A DNA stretch of 36,695 bases, taken from assembly GCA_036556805.1 (NCBI GenBank), contig DATBIS010000085.1, forward strand, positions 1 through 36,695, given 5' to 3'. Of the stretch, positions 1 to 7,149 are shown in pieces (within the stretch, counting starts at the first letter, position 1; every line of letters starts with the position of its first letter). Source of the stretch: DATBIS01 sp036556805 (GTDB lineage: Bacteria; Actinomycetota; UBA4738; HRBIN12). The translations under genes and the position numbers were made by a program. The notes beneath the pieces were generated by a model. The model did no database searches, had not been told where the DNA came from, and saw nothing but the letters and a program-made list of their open reading frames with translations.

Positions 1-94
1 CGACTTCCCCGTGCGGCTCGCCGGCGCCGAGGCCGGCAAGAGAGGGGGCGCTGATGGCCAGGACCGAGAACGACCGCGTCGTCCAGGTAGGTGA
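1..94 (+). CDS. Possible 3' end of an upstream gene (partial)
   Basis: The window opens inside what may be a coding region in frame 2, ending at a TGA at 92-94. The first 13 codons (beginning Asp-Phe-Pro-Val-Arg-Leu) all end in G or C, as expected for a gene of this genome, while the other two frames give Arg- or Pro-rich shadow sequence. From about base 41 the codon bias decays, where the frame runs over the Shine-Dalgarno site and start of the permease. If real, it overlaps the permease by 41 bases. The fragment of about 30 residues is too short to assign a family. Confidence 0.3.
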   Translation, partial: DFPVRLAGAEAGKRGGADGQDRERPRRPGR

Positions 95-1490
95 GGCGTC
101 CGGGGGCGGGGGAACGCTCGACAAGTTCTTCGGCATCTCCGGGCGCGGGTCGAACGTGCGGACCGAGATCCTCGCCGGCGTCACCACCTGGCTGACGATG
201 GCGTACATCCTGTTCGTGAACCCGTTCTTTATCGCGGGCCGACCCGACTCGACCGGAACGCAGCTGGGGTTCGCGGAGGTGCTCACCGTCACAGCGCTCG
301 TCGCGGGCGTGGCGACGATCGCGATGGGACTGTGGGCGAACTACCCGTTCGCGATCGCGGCGGGCCTCGGGCTCAACGGGTTCGTGGCGTTCACGCTCGT
401 CGGCACCCTCGGGCTCACGTGGCCGCAGGCCATGGGCGTGATCGTGCTCGAGGGGCTCATCATCACGGGGCTCGTGCTCACGGGCTTCCGGGAGGCCGTC
501 CTCAACGCGATCCCGATGGACCTGAAGCGCGCGATCGGCATCGGCATCGGGCTCTTCCTCGCGATCATCGGGTTCGTGAACGGCGGTATCGTCGTGCCTG
601 GACCGGATGCAACGAAGCCCGTCGACCTCAACGCACACCTCGCGTCGCTTCGGGTCCTCGTCTTCGTGGTGGGTCTCGCGCTCGCGGCGCTCCTCGTTGC
701 GCGGCGTACGAAGGGGGGGCTGCTGCTCGCGATCCTCGGCACGACGATCTTCGCGATGATCGTGAACATCGGCTGGGGCGACAAGGGGATCTGGGACGCG
801 GTAGGACCGGGCATCGCGCAGTTCCCCGACAAGGTCGTGGCGGCGCCGGACTTCAGCCTCGTCGGCAACTTCAACTTCGGGGTGTTCGGGGCGATCGGCT
901 TCGCGTCCGCCGCCGCGGCGATCATCGCCGTGATGCTGTCGGACTTCTTCGACACGATGGGCACGGCGGTGGGTCTGGGCGAAGAGGCGGGCCTGCTCGA
1001 CGACGAGGGCAAGCTGCCGGGGATGAACCGCGTGCTGCTCGTCGACTCGCTCGCGGCCGCCGCGGGCGGCGCCGCGTCCGCGTCGTCGAACACCACGTAC
1101 ATCGAAAGCGGTTCGGGGATCGGTGAGGGAGGCCGCACCGGACTGGTGGCGGTCGTCGTGGGGGTGCTCTTCCTGCTCGCGATGTTCTTCTCACCGATCG
1201 CCGGCATCATCCCGCCGGAGGCGACCGCCCCGGTCCTCGTCATCGTGGGCTACTTCATGATGCGCAACGTCGGCGAGATCGACTGGCGGGATCCTTCGAT
1301 CGGCATCCCGTGCCTGCTCACGATGACGCTCATGCCGTTCACGTACTCGATCACGAACGGCGTGGGGGCGGGGTTCCTCGCCTACCTCGTCATCAAGGTG
1401 CTGCAGGGGAAGGCCCGGGAGGTGCATCCGCTGCTGTACATCGTGTCCGCGGTGTTCGCCTGGTACTTCTTCCACGGTTTGCTGGCCTAG
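54..1490 (+). CDS. NCS2-family purine permease (AzgA/PbuG-like)
   Basis: This 478-residue polytopic membrane protein probably takes up adenine, guanine or hypoxanthine by proton symport. Family signatures visible are the N-terminal FFGISGRGSNVRTEILAG block followed by TTWLTMAYILFVNP (about residues 25-58), the AAGLGLNGFVAF helix near residue 102, and the DFFDTMGTAVGLGEEAGLL segment at about 300, which is typical of the AzgA/GhxP branch rather than the UraA branch. About a dozen hydrophobic segments fill the rest. The ATG at 54 follows a purine-rich ribosome site (GAGAGGGGG, 40-48). The stop lies in CTAG at 1487-1490, which also supplies the stop codon of the convergent fbiB. Family is clear; the exact base transported is not. 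Confidence 0.9.
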   Translation: MARTENDRVVQVGEASGGGGTLDKFFGISGRGSNVRTEILAGVTTWLTMAYILFVNPFFIAGRPDSTGTQLGFAEVLTVTALVAGVATIAMGLWANYPFAIAAGLGLNGFVAFTLVGTLGLTWPQAMGVIVLEGLIITGLVLTGFREAVLNAIPMDLKRAIGIGIGLFLAIIGFVNGGIVVPGPDATKPVDLNAHLASLRVLVFVVGLALAALLVARRTKGGLLLAILGTTIFAMIVNIGWGDKGIWDAVGPGIAQFPDKVVAAPDFSLVGNFNFGVFGAIGFASAAAAIIAVMLSDFFDTMGTAVGLGEEAGLLDDEGKLPGMNRVLLVDSLAAAAGGAASASSNTTYIESGSGIGEGGRTGLVAVVVGVLFLLAMFFSPIAGIIPPEATAPVLVIVGYFMMRNVGEIDWRDPSIGIPCLLTMTLMPFTYSITNGVGAGFLAYLVIKVLQGKAREVHPLLYIVSAVFAWYFFHGLLA

Positions 1491-2785
1491 GACCAGCGAA
1501 GCACCTCGGCGAGGTCGAGCGGAGGGCGGGGCCGGACGGCCCCGCCCTCCGGCATCCGGCCGCACGCCACCGTCCCGAGCGCGAACCACTCGTCGTCGAC
1601 GCCGAGCACCGCGCGCGTCTCCTCCTGACAGAAGAGCGTCGAGGAGATCCAGCACGACGCGATCGCGCGCGCGTGCAGGGCGAGGAGCAGGTTCTGGATC
1701 GCCGCGCCGCCGGCGAGGAGGAACATCTCCCGCTCCGCGCGCGCGCGCTCGGCGTCGGGGTACGGATGCGCGCCGCGGAACCGGATCCAGGGAACGATCA
1801 ACACCGGCGCGGCGCCGAGAACGGTGTCGCTCCGCGCGATCCTTCGCGCGATCACGTCCTCGGGCGTGCCGTCGCCGCGGAGGTCGGTGCGCCAGGCCTC
1901 GGCGAGCGCGGTGAGCAGCGCTCGGCGCGCGGGCTCCGCCGTGAGAACCGAGAACCGCCACGGTCGCGTGTGGTGCGGAGCCGGCGCCGTGCACGAGGCG
2001 GCGACGGCCTCCTCGAGGGCCTCGCGGGCGACCGCGCCGGCGGCGAACGAACGGATCGTGCGTCGGGCGTGCAGCGCCTGCAGGGGCGACTCGCGGAACA
2101 GGTCGTCCTCGGGAGGCCGGACCAGGTCCCGCGCGGGCGCCGGTGGCGCGTCGAGGACCTCGGCGGGGATGCCGCGGACGAGCGCCGCCGGCACCCGCGC
2201 CGCCTTCCCCATCACGAGCCCGCTCGAGGCCGCCACCTCGTCGGCCAGCGCCTGAACGGTCGCCTCGAGCTCGCGACCGTGATGGTCGGGCCGGCCGCGA
2301 AGGTCGACGAGCGCCGGAAGGCCCGCGCACCCGATCGCGACGTTCACGAGACCCTGCCGCCACGGGCGGCCGAACGTGTCGGTGATCACCACCCCGAGGC
2401 GTTCCACGGCGAGCCGATCGACGAGCTCGGCGCGGAGCCGTTCGGCGCTGCCGTCGGGGTCCTCCGGCAGCAACGTGAGGGTTCCCGCGTCCACGTTGGA
2501 CGCGTCCACGCCCGCGTTCGCGCACACGAACCCGTGGCGCGTCTCCGCGATCACGAGCTCGTCACGGCGCGCGACCACGCGGACGGTCTCGCGCTCGACC
2601 CACGCGGCGCGTTCGTCCGCCGTCACGACCCGACCCTCGGCCTTCGACACGATCTTCTGCGTGACGGCGACGACGTCGCCGTCCCGCGCGCCGAGGGCCC
2701 GGAGTGGCGGCGCGAGCATCGCGGCGAGATCCTCGCCGGGCCGAACCTCGGGGAGCCCCTCGACCCCGTGCAGCTCGACCGTCAT
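1487..2785 (-). CDS. fbiB: Coenzyme F420:L-glutamate ligase fused to nitroreductase-like domain (FbiB)
   Basis: FbiB adds glutamates to F420-0 and, through its C-terminal FMN domain, acts on the dehydro precursor to finish the cofactor. The N-terminal CofE-like half (about residues 1-235) shows VVAVTQKIVSKAEGR, the GVDASNVD segment and DTFGRPWRQGLVNVAIG, which are hallmarks of the GTP-dependent ligase. The C-terminal half (about 245-432) is a nitroreductase fold starting at ALHARRTIRSF and containing GAAIQNLLLALHA. At 432 residues it has the fused actinobacterial form. The ATG overlaps the fbiA stop by 4 nt, so the two are cotranscribed and probably translationally coupled. The stop codon is shared with the convergent permease in a CTAG palindrome. 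No terminator hairpin is evident there. Confidence 0.95.
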   Translation of the reverse strand: MTVELHGVEGLPEVRPGEDLAAMLAPPLRALGARDGDVVAVTQKIVSKAEGRVVTADERAAWVERETVRVVARRDELVIAETRHGFVCANAGVDASNVDAGTLTLLPEDPDGSAERLRAELVDRLAVERLGVVITDTFGRPWRQGLVNVAIGCAGLPALVDLRGRPDHHGRELEATVQALADEVAASSGLVMGKAARVPAALVRGIPAEVLDAPPAPARDLVRPPEDDLFRESPLQALHARRTIRSFAAGAVAREALEEAVAASCTAPAPHHTRPWRFSVLTAEPARRALLTALAEAWRTDLRGDGTPEDVIARRIARSDTVLGAAPVLIVPWIRFRGAHPYPDAERARAEREMFLLAGGAAIQNLLLALHARAIASCWISSTLFCQEETRAVLGVDDEWFALGTVACGRMPEGGAVRPRPPLDLAEVLRWS

Positions 2786-3729
2786 GCGACGAGGCCGAGC
2801 GCGGTGACGGCCAGAGCCTCGGCGACCGCGTCGTCGGTCATCACCGTGTCGGTGACCGCCACGTGGACGCCGGTCGCCTCGACGCGGGCGGCGAGCGCCC
2901 GGTCGCGTTCATCGATCACCCAACCGCCGAGGAGATCCTCGTACGCGGCCGCGGCGCCGGCGGCCGTCACCTCGAGCCCCACGGCCGGCATCAGCCGGTC
3001 GGCCATGCCGGCGAGCGGTGCGCCCGCGACGATCGGCGAGATGCCGACGACCGACTCCTTCTTCCTTGCGGCGACCGCTTCGCGCACGCCGGGGACGGCG
3101 AGGATCGGACCGATCGACACGACGGGGTTCGAGGGGCAGAGCACGACGGCATCGGCGCCCGCGATGCCGTCGAGGACCCCCGGCGCGGGGTGCGCGTGCG
3201 CCGACCCCTCGAACCGCACGCCCTTCACCTGGTCTCGCGCACCGCGCTCGACCCAGTACTGCTGGAAGTGGAGGTCGAGCGGGCCGCCGGCCGGGTCCAC
3301 CGCGTCGATCCGCGTCTCGACCGGGTCGTCGGTCATCGGCACGATGCGGGTGCGGACGCCGAAGCGCTCGGCCACCAGGCGCGTCACGTCGGACAACGCC
3401 GCGCCGCGCGCGAGCTGCGACGTCCGGTAGAGGTGGGTCGCGAGATCCAGGTCGCCGAGGTTGAACCACGCGTCGGGGGCGCCGAAGGCGCGGAGCTCCT
3501 CCGTCGCGCGGAAGGTCTCGTCGCGGCGGCCCCACCCGCGCTCCCGGTCGAAGACGTCGCCGAGCCAGTAGGTCACGGAGTCGAGGTCCGGGGAGACGTG
3601 CAGCCCGTGCATCCGGACGTCGTCGCCGGTGTTCACGATCACCGTCACGTCGTCGGGGTCGACCGCGCGAGCGAGCCCGCGCAGGAACTTCCCCGCGCCG
3701 ATCCCGCCGGCGAGCGCCGCGACCTTCAT
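2782..3729 (-). CDS. fbiA: 2-phospho-L-lactate (or phosphoenolpyruvate) transferase (FbiA/CofD)
   Basis: FbiA transfers the guanosine-diphosphate-activated three-carbon acid to FO, making (dehydro-)F420-0. The protein opens with the nucleotide-binding MKVAALAGGIGAGKFLRGLA. It continues with VNTGDDVRMHGLHVSPDLDS (about 33-52), FNLGDLDLATHLYRT near 90, and CPSNPVVSIGPIL at about 200, all classical CofD motifs. The 315-residue length is usual for the family. The ATG has no Shine-Dalgarno site but lies 8 nt downstream of a TACGCT -10 box, so the transcript is probably leaderless. It is the first gene of the fbiA-fbiB operon, divergent from fbiC with only 29 bp between start codons, so all F420 genes share one control region. 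Bacterial enzymes often use PEP instead of 2-phospholactate; sequence alone does not settle which. Confidence 0.95.
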   Translation of the reverse strand: MKVAALAGGIGAGKFLRGLARAVDPDDVTVIVNTGDDVRMHGLHVSPDLDSVTYWLGDVFDRERGWGRRDETFRATEELRAFGAPDAWFNLGDLDLATHLYRTSQLARGAALSDVTRLVAERFGVRTRIVPMTDDPVETRIDAVDPAGGPLDLHFQQYWVERGARDQVKGVRFEGSAHAHPAPGVLDGIAGADAVVLCPSNPVVSIGPILAVPGVREAVAARKKESVVGISPIVAGAPLAGMADRLMPAVGLEVTAAGAAAAYEDLLGGWVIDERDRALAARVEATGVHVAVTDTVMTDDAVAEALAVTALGLVA

Positions 3730-3758
3730 GCGCGGATAGCGTAGTAGGCTCCGCGGTT
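3730..3758. promoter_or_regulatory. Divergent, mirror-image leaderless promoters of fbiA and fbiC
   Basis: Only 29 bp separate the fbiA ATG (minus strand) and the fbiC GTG (plus strand). On the plus strand TAGGCT (3745-3750) is followed by 8 nt and then GTG. On the minus strand TACGCT (plus-strand AGCGTA, 3738-3743) is followed by 8 nt and then ATG. Both fit TANNNT -10 boxes feeding transcripts that begin at the start codon. No -35 hexamer is clear on either strand, and each would have to lie inside the opposite gene. Confidence 0.6.
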
Positions 3759-6272
3759 GTGCCCGACGCCCCGCCGATCGAGCCCGTGACGTCGCCGCGG
3801 GTGCGCCGCGCGCTCTCGCGCGCTGACGCGGGCAAGCCGCTCTCCCCGGACGAGACCGAGGCGCTCCTCGGCGCGCGCGGAGCCGATCTCGACCGGCTCC
3901 TGGCGATCGCCGGCCGCCTGCGCGATCTCGGCCACGGCAGGGTCGTCACGTATTCGCGCAAGGTCTTCATCCCGCTCACGATGCTGTGCCGCGATCACTG
4001 TCACTACTGCACCTTCGCGCGCCCGCCGGCCAAGCTCGAGAAGCCTTACCTCACGCCCGATGAGGTCGTGGCGATCGCCGAGGCCGGCCGCGCGCTCGGG
4101 TGCAAGGAGGCGTTGTTCACGCTCGGGGACCGTCCGGAGCAGCGCTATCCGGTCGCGCGCGCGTGGCTCGCAGAGCGGGGGTACGCGTCGACGCTCGACT
4201 ACCTGCGCGCGGTCGCGATCCGCGTCGTGGAGGAGACCGGCCTGCTGCCGCACCTCAATCCGGGCGTGCTCTCCTACGAGGAGCTCGCGCGCCTGAAGCA
4301 CGTCGCGCCCTCGATGGGTCTGATGCTCGAGACCTCGTCGGACCGATTGAGCGCGAGGGGCGGTCCGCACTTCGGCTCGCCCGACAAGGTTCCCGCCGTT
4401 CGGTTGCGGACGATCGAGGACGCGGGCCGGCTCGCAATCCCGTTCACGACCGGCGTCCTCGTGGGGATCGGGGAAACGCTCCGGGAGCGCGCGGAGTCGC
4501 TGTTCGCGATCCGTGAGCTGCATCGCCGCTACCGCCACGTCCAGGAGGTGATCGTCCAGAACTTCCGGGCGAAGCCCGGCACGGCGATGCGTGACTCGCC
4601 GGAGCCGACGGCGGACGAGTTCGTCGCGACGGTCGCCACCGCGCGGGTGCTGTTCGGCCCGCTCATGCACGTGCAGGCGCCCCCCAACCTCTCGGACCCC
4701 GCCGAGCGCCTCCGTCTCCTCGACGCCGGCATCGACGACTGGGGCGGCGTGTCGCCGCTCACCCCCGACCACGTGAATCCCGAGAAGCCGTGGCCGCCGA
4801 TCGAGCAGCTCGGGGAGACGACGGCCGAGCGCGGCCTGGAGCTTCGCGAGCGACTCACGATCTATCCCGAATACGCGACGCGGCCCGATCCCTACCTCGC
4901 GGCGAAGATGCGGGCGCCGGTGGCCGCACTGCTCGGGGGCGACGGGCGGGCCGCGGAGGGGCGGGTCGCCGGCCCGATCGCGTGGCAGGACCCCGACGTG
5001 CAGTGGAAGCCGAGGCAGATCGAGCTCACGTTCGCGAAGGCGGCGGGAGCGGGCCTGCGCGACGACGCCCTTCAGGTCTACGGTGACTTCGAGGCCCTCG
5101 ACGTGACCCGCGACTGGAGCGCGGCCGAGGTCGCGCCCGAACGCCTCGACGCCGACGTGAAGGCCGCGCTCCGCAAGGCCGAGCGGCATCGCCCGATCTC
5201 CGACGACGAGGCCCTCGCGCTCTTCCGGGCCCAAGGGGCCGCCCTCGACGTGCTCGCGCGCACGGCCGACGACCTCCGGGCAGAGGCGGTGGGCGACGTC
5301 GTGACCTACGTCATCAACCGGAACATCAACTTCACGAACGTGTGCTACGTCGGCTGCCGCTTCTGCGCGTTCGCGCAGCGAGAGGTGGACCGCGAGTCGT
5401 ACACGCTGACCCTCGAGGAGGTTGCCGATCGCGCCGAGGAGGCGTGGCGCTTCGGCGCAACCGAGGTCTGCATGCAGGGCGGCATCCACCCGGATCTCCC
5501 CGGCACGTTCTACTTCGACCTCATCGACGCGGTGAAGGCGCGCGTCCCGGTTATCCACATTCACGCGTTCAGCCCCATGGAGGTGCTGAACGGCGCCACG
5601 AAGCTGGGGATAACGTTCCGCGAGTTCCTCGAGGAATGCCGGCGTCGCGGTCTCGGCTCGATGCCGGGGACGGCCGCGGAGATCCTCGACGACGACGTGC
5701 GATGGCTCTTGACGAAGGGCAAGTTGCCCGCCGACACGTGGGAGGAGATCGTCAAGACGGCTCACGCGGTCGGTTTGCGAACGTCGTCCACGATCATGTA
5801 CGGCCACGTCGACGCCCCGCCGCACTGGGTTTTCCACATTCGGCGGATCGCGCGAATCCAGGCCGAGACCAATGGGTTCACGGAGTTCGTCCCGCTGCCG
5901 TTCGTGCACCAGAACGCGCCGATCTACCTTGCCGGCAAGGCGCGCCCGGGCCCGACGCACGAGGAGAACGTCCGCATGCACGCGATCGCGCGCATCCTGC
6001 TCGACGGCAGCATCCCCAACGTGCAGGTGTCGTGGGTCAAGCTGGGAATCGCTGCCTCGCAATCGCTCTTGCGCGGTGGAGCGAACGACTTCGGGGGTAC
6101 GCTGATGGAGGAAACGATCAGCCGCATGGCCGGCGCGTCGTGGGGGATTCGCATGGAACCGGAGCAGTTCGACGAGGCGATCCGTGCGATCGATCGCATC
6201 CCCGCGGTACGCACGACGACCTACGATCGGGTCGAACGACGGGCGATTCCGTCAATGTCCTTGACCGAATAG
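3759..6272 (+). CDS. fbiC: Bifunctional FO synthase, CofG-CofH fusion (FbiC)
   Basis: FbiC makes the deazaflavin chromophore FO from tyrosine and 5-amino-6-ribitylamino-uracil using two radical-SAM active sites. The 837-residue protein has both. The CofG half carries the cluster motif CRDHCHYC (Cys77, Cys81, Cys84). The CofH half carries CYVGCRFC (Cys529, Cys533, Cys536), followed by CMQGGIHPDLPGTFYFDL. Both have the CX3CX2C spacing. The fused form is the actinobacterial one. Each turnover consumes S-adenosylmethionine and releases 5'-deoxyadenosine and methionine, which bears on the salvage genes at 16145-19698. GTG at 3759 is preferred because it lies 8 nt after a TAGGCT box, implying a leaderless message. 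It is divergent from fbiA. Confidence 0.96.
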   Translation: MPDAPPIEPVTSPRVRRALSRADAGKPLSPDETEALLGARGADLDRLLAIAGRLRDLGHGRVVTYSRKVFIPLTMLCRDHCHYCTFARPPAKLEKPYLTPDEVVAIAEAGRALGCKEALFTLGDRPEQRYPVARAWLAERGYASTLDYLRAVAIRVVEETGLLPHLNPGVLSYEELARLKHVAPSMGLMLETSSDRLSARGGPHFGSPDKVPAVRLRTIEDAGRLAIPFTTGVLVGIGETLRERAESLFAIRELHRRYRHVQEVIVQNFRAKPGTAMRDSPEPTADEFVATVATARVLFGPLMHVQAPPNLSDPAERLRLLDAGIDDWGGVSPLTPDHVNPEKPWPPIEQLGETTAERGLELRERLTIYPEYATRPDPYLAAKMRAPVAALLGGDGRAAEGRVAGPIAWQDPDVQWKPRQIELTFAKAAGAGLRDDALQVYGDFEALDVTRDWSAAEVAPERLDADVKAALRKAERHRPISDDEALALFRAQGAALDVLARTADDLRAEAVGDVVTYVINRNINFTNVCYVGCRFCAFAQREVDRESYTLTLEEVADRAEEAWRFGATEVCMQGGIHPDLPGTFYFDLIDAVKARVPVIHIHAFSPMEVLNGATKLGITFREFLEECRRRGLGSMPGTAAEILDDDVRWLLTKGKLPADTWEEIVKTAHAVGLRTSSTIMYGHVDAPPHWVFHIRRIARIQAETNGFTEFVPLPFVHQNAPIYLAGKARPGPTHEENVRMHAIARILLDGSIPNVQVSWVKLGIAASQSLLRGGANDFGGTLMEETISRMAGASWGIRMEPEQFDEAIRAIDRIPAVRTTTYDRVERRAIPSMSLTE

Positions 6273-6278
6273 GTCAAG
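6260..6278 (+). terminator. Hairpin over the fbiC stop codon, possible terminator
   Basis: CTTGACC (6260-6266) and GGTCAAG (6272-6278) form a perfect 7-bp stem with a 5-nt loop that includes the fbiC TAG. There is no run of T afterwards, only CTGATTT, so termination is plausible but weakly supported. Confidence 0.35.
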
Positions 6279-6387
6279 CTGATTTACCACGAAGAAACCC
6301 CCGAAGAACCCTTGCAACCTGTCGAACGGCTCGAAATCATCTTGTCGATGGTGCACGAAGGGGCAGGGGGCATCGTCGAAATACCTC

Positions 6388-6417
6388 TTGTCAGCAGGGG
6401 CGTCGATGCCTCAGAAT
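6388..6417 (+). promoter_or_regulatory. Putative whiB promoter
   Basis: TTGTCA (6388-6393, five of six matches to the -35 consensus) is separated by 18 bp from CAGAAT (6412-6417, four of six matches to the -10). Transcription would start near 6424, inside the palindrome at 6415-6432, leaving a leader of about 25 nt with a Shine-Dalgarno site. The rest of 6279-6387 shows no gene. Confidence 0.45.
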
Positions 6418-6432
6418 CACACGCGTGTGATT
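6415..6432. promoter_or_regulatory. 18-bp perfect palindrome, operator copy 1 (whiB)
   Basis: AATCACACGCGTGTGATT is a perfect inverted repeat of 9+9 bp just upstream of the whiB ribosome-binding site and overlapping the predicted -10 and transcription start. Its 14-bp core TCACACGCGTGTGA recurs exactly at 12902-12915 before the DUF3499 gene. That position would suit a repressor. I cannot name the regulator. The arrangement TCACA...TGTGA is the reverse of the CRP-type TGTGA...TCACA site, so a CRP homologue is not the obvious candidate. Confidence 0.7.
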
Positions 6433-6448
6433 TCGGGGGGAGACGGAC

Positions 6449-6676
6449 GTGCACCACTACATCCCTTGGCAGGAGCGAGCACGGTGTCGCGATTACGACC
6501 CGGAGATCTTCTTCCCCGAGAAGGGAGGCTCATCGAGGGAGGCGAAGAGGATCTGCGGTGAGTGTCCCGTTCGCATCGAATGCCTGAACTACGCCCTCCG
6601 TCGCGACGAGCGCTACGGGGTGTGGGGGGGCATGAGCGAACGGGAGCGCCGACGCCTGAAGCGCATGGCGTCGTGA
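6449..6676 (+). CDS. whiB: WhiB-family iron-sulfur transcriptional regulator
   Basis: This small redox-sensitive regulator carries a 4Fe-4S cluster on four cysteines: Cys13, Cys36, Cys39 and Cys45, giving C-X22-C-X2-C-X5-C, followed by the family GVWGG turn and a basic C terminus (ERERRRLKRM) that contacts DNA. At 75 residues it is a minimal Wbl protein. It sits between the F420 genes and an envelope gene cluster, as whiB does in Streptomyces and whiB2/whmD in Mycobacterium, where it governs septation or sporulation. The GTG at 6449 follows GGGGGGAG (6435-6442). The promoter region is covered by the palindrome at 6415-6432. Orthology to whiB2 is inferred from position. Confidence 0.93.
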   Translation: MHHYIPWQERARCRDYDPEIFFPEKGGSSREAKRICGECPVRIECLNYALRRDERYGVWGGMSERERRRLKRMAS

Positions 6677-6701
6677 CGAAGGCCCACGAAAGGGGGAGGA
6701 A

Positions 6702-7043
6702 ATGGCAGCCATGAAGAAGAGGACGGCTCGCCGGAAGACCGCGGCTCGCAAGCCGGCGGCGAAGAAGTCCGCCGCCAAGAAGAGCACGGCTCGCCGGAAG
6801 ACCGCCGCTCGGAAGCCAGCGGCCAAGAAGAGGACCGCGGCGAAGAAGAGCACGGCTCGGCGGAAGCCGGCGGCGAGGAAGTCCGCCGCCAAGAAGAGCA
6901 CGGCTCGCCGGAAGACCGCCGCGAAGAAGCCGGCCGCCAAGAAGCGGACGGCGAAGAAGAGCACGGCTCGGCGGAAGACCGCCGCGAAGAAGCCGGCCGC
7001 GAGGAAGAGCACGCGCAAGAGGACCGCTGCCAAGAAGCGCTGA
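6702..7043 (+). CDS. Lys/Ala/Arg-rich histone H1-like repeat protein
   Basis: This 113-residue, very basic protein is made almost wholly of Lys, Arg, Ala, Thr, Ser and Pro in a degenerate repeat of the type KKSTARRKTAAKKPAAK. Such tails occur in histone H1-like bacterial proteins and at the C terminus of actinobacterial HU, where they bind and compact DNA non-specifically. Here the tail stands alone without an HU domain. A strong ribosome site (AAAGGGGGAGGAA, 6689-6701) immediately precedes the ATG. A second ATG four codons on is possible. It lies 25 nt after whiB and is closed by the terminator at 7066-7096, so whiB and this gene probably form one unit. A role in the nucleoid is inferred from composition only. 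Confidence 0.75.
   Translation: MAAMKKRTARRKTAARKPAAKKSAAKKSTARRKTAARKPAAKKRTAAKKSTARRKPAARKSAAKKSTARRKTAAKKPAAKKRTAKKSTARRKTAAKKPAARKSTRKRTAAKKR
6777..7026 (+). repeat. In-frame coding repeats of the histone-like gene
   Basis: The decamer AGAGCACGGC recurs at 6781, 6847, 6895 and 6958, each inside a longer near-identical block encoding KKSTARRK. Spacings of 66, 48 and 63 bp are all multiples of three, so copy-number changes keep the frame. This is a repetitive gene, not a CRISPR array or intergenic satellite. Confidence 0.8.
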
Positions 7044-7065
7044 CGGCGTTCGCGCGTCTTCTGTT

Positions 7066-7096
7066 GAAAGGGGGGTCGTTGCCCGACCCCCCTTTC
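7066..7096 (+). terminator. Strong hairpin terminator after the histone-like gene
   Basis: GAAAGGGGGGTCG (7066-7078) and CGACCCCCCTTTC (7084-7096) form a perfect 13-bp stem with loop TTGCC. The A/T ends of the stem give a short TTT on the 3' side. It lies 22 nt after the stop and separates the whiB unit from the glycosyltransferase. Confidence 0.85.
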
Positions 7097-7119
7097 GCTT
7101 GGGAGCGGAAGGGCCGTGC

Positions 7120-7125
7120 TAGGCT
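7120..7125 (+). promoter_or_regulatory. Putative -10 box of the glycosyltransferase operon
   Basis: TAGGCT lies just after the preceding terminator and 24 nt before the ATG at 7150. Transcription would start near 7132-7134, leaving a leader of about 17 nt with no Shine-Dalgarno sequence. No -35 element is clear. Confidence 0.4.
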
Positions 7126-7149
7126 CGCCGCCGCGCCCGGGCGCACCCC

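Noticed and set aside
6415..6432. Reading the palindrome as a CRP/GlxR site or LexA box
   Set aside because: The half-sites are in the opposite orientation to TGTGA-N6-TCACA, and the sequence does not resemble CGAAC-type LexA boxes.
6312..6587. Short plus-strand open frame overlapping the start of whiB
   Set aside because: It crosses the promoter, the palindrome and whiB in another frame, has no ribosome site, and has no recognisable sequence.
6702..7043. Repeats here as a CRISPR array or non-coding minisatellite
   Set aside because: Repeats are in frame, spacing varies by multiples of three, there are no unique spacers, and a good ribosome site precedes an intact coding frame.
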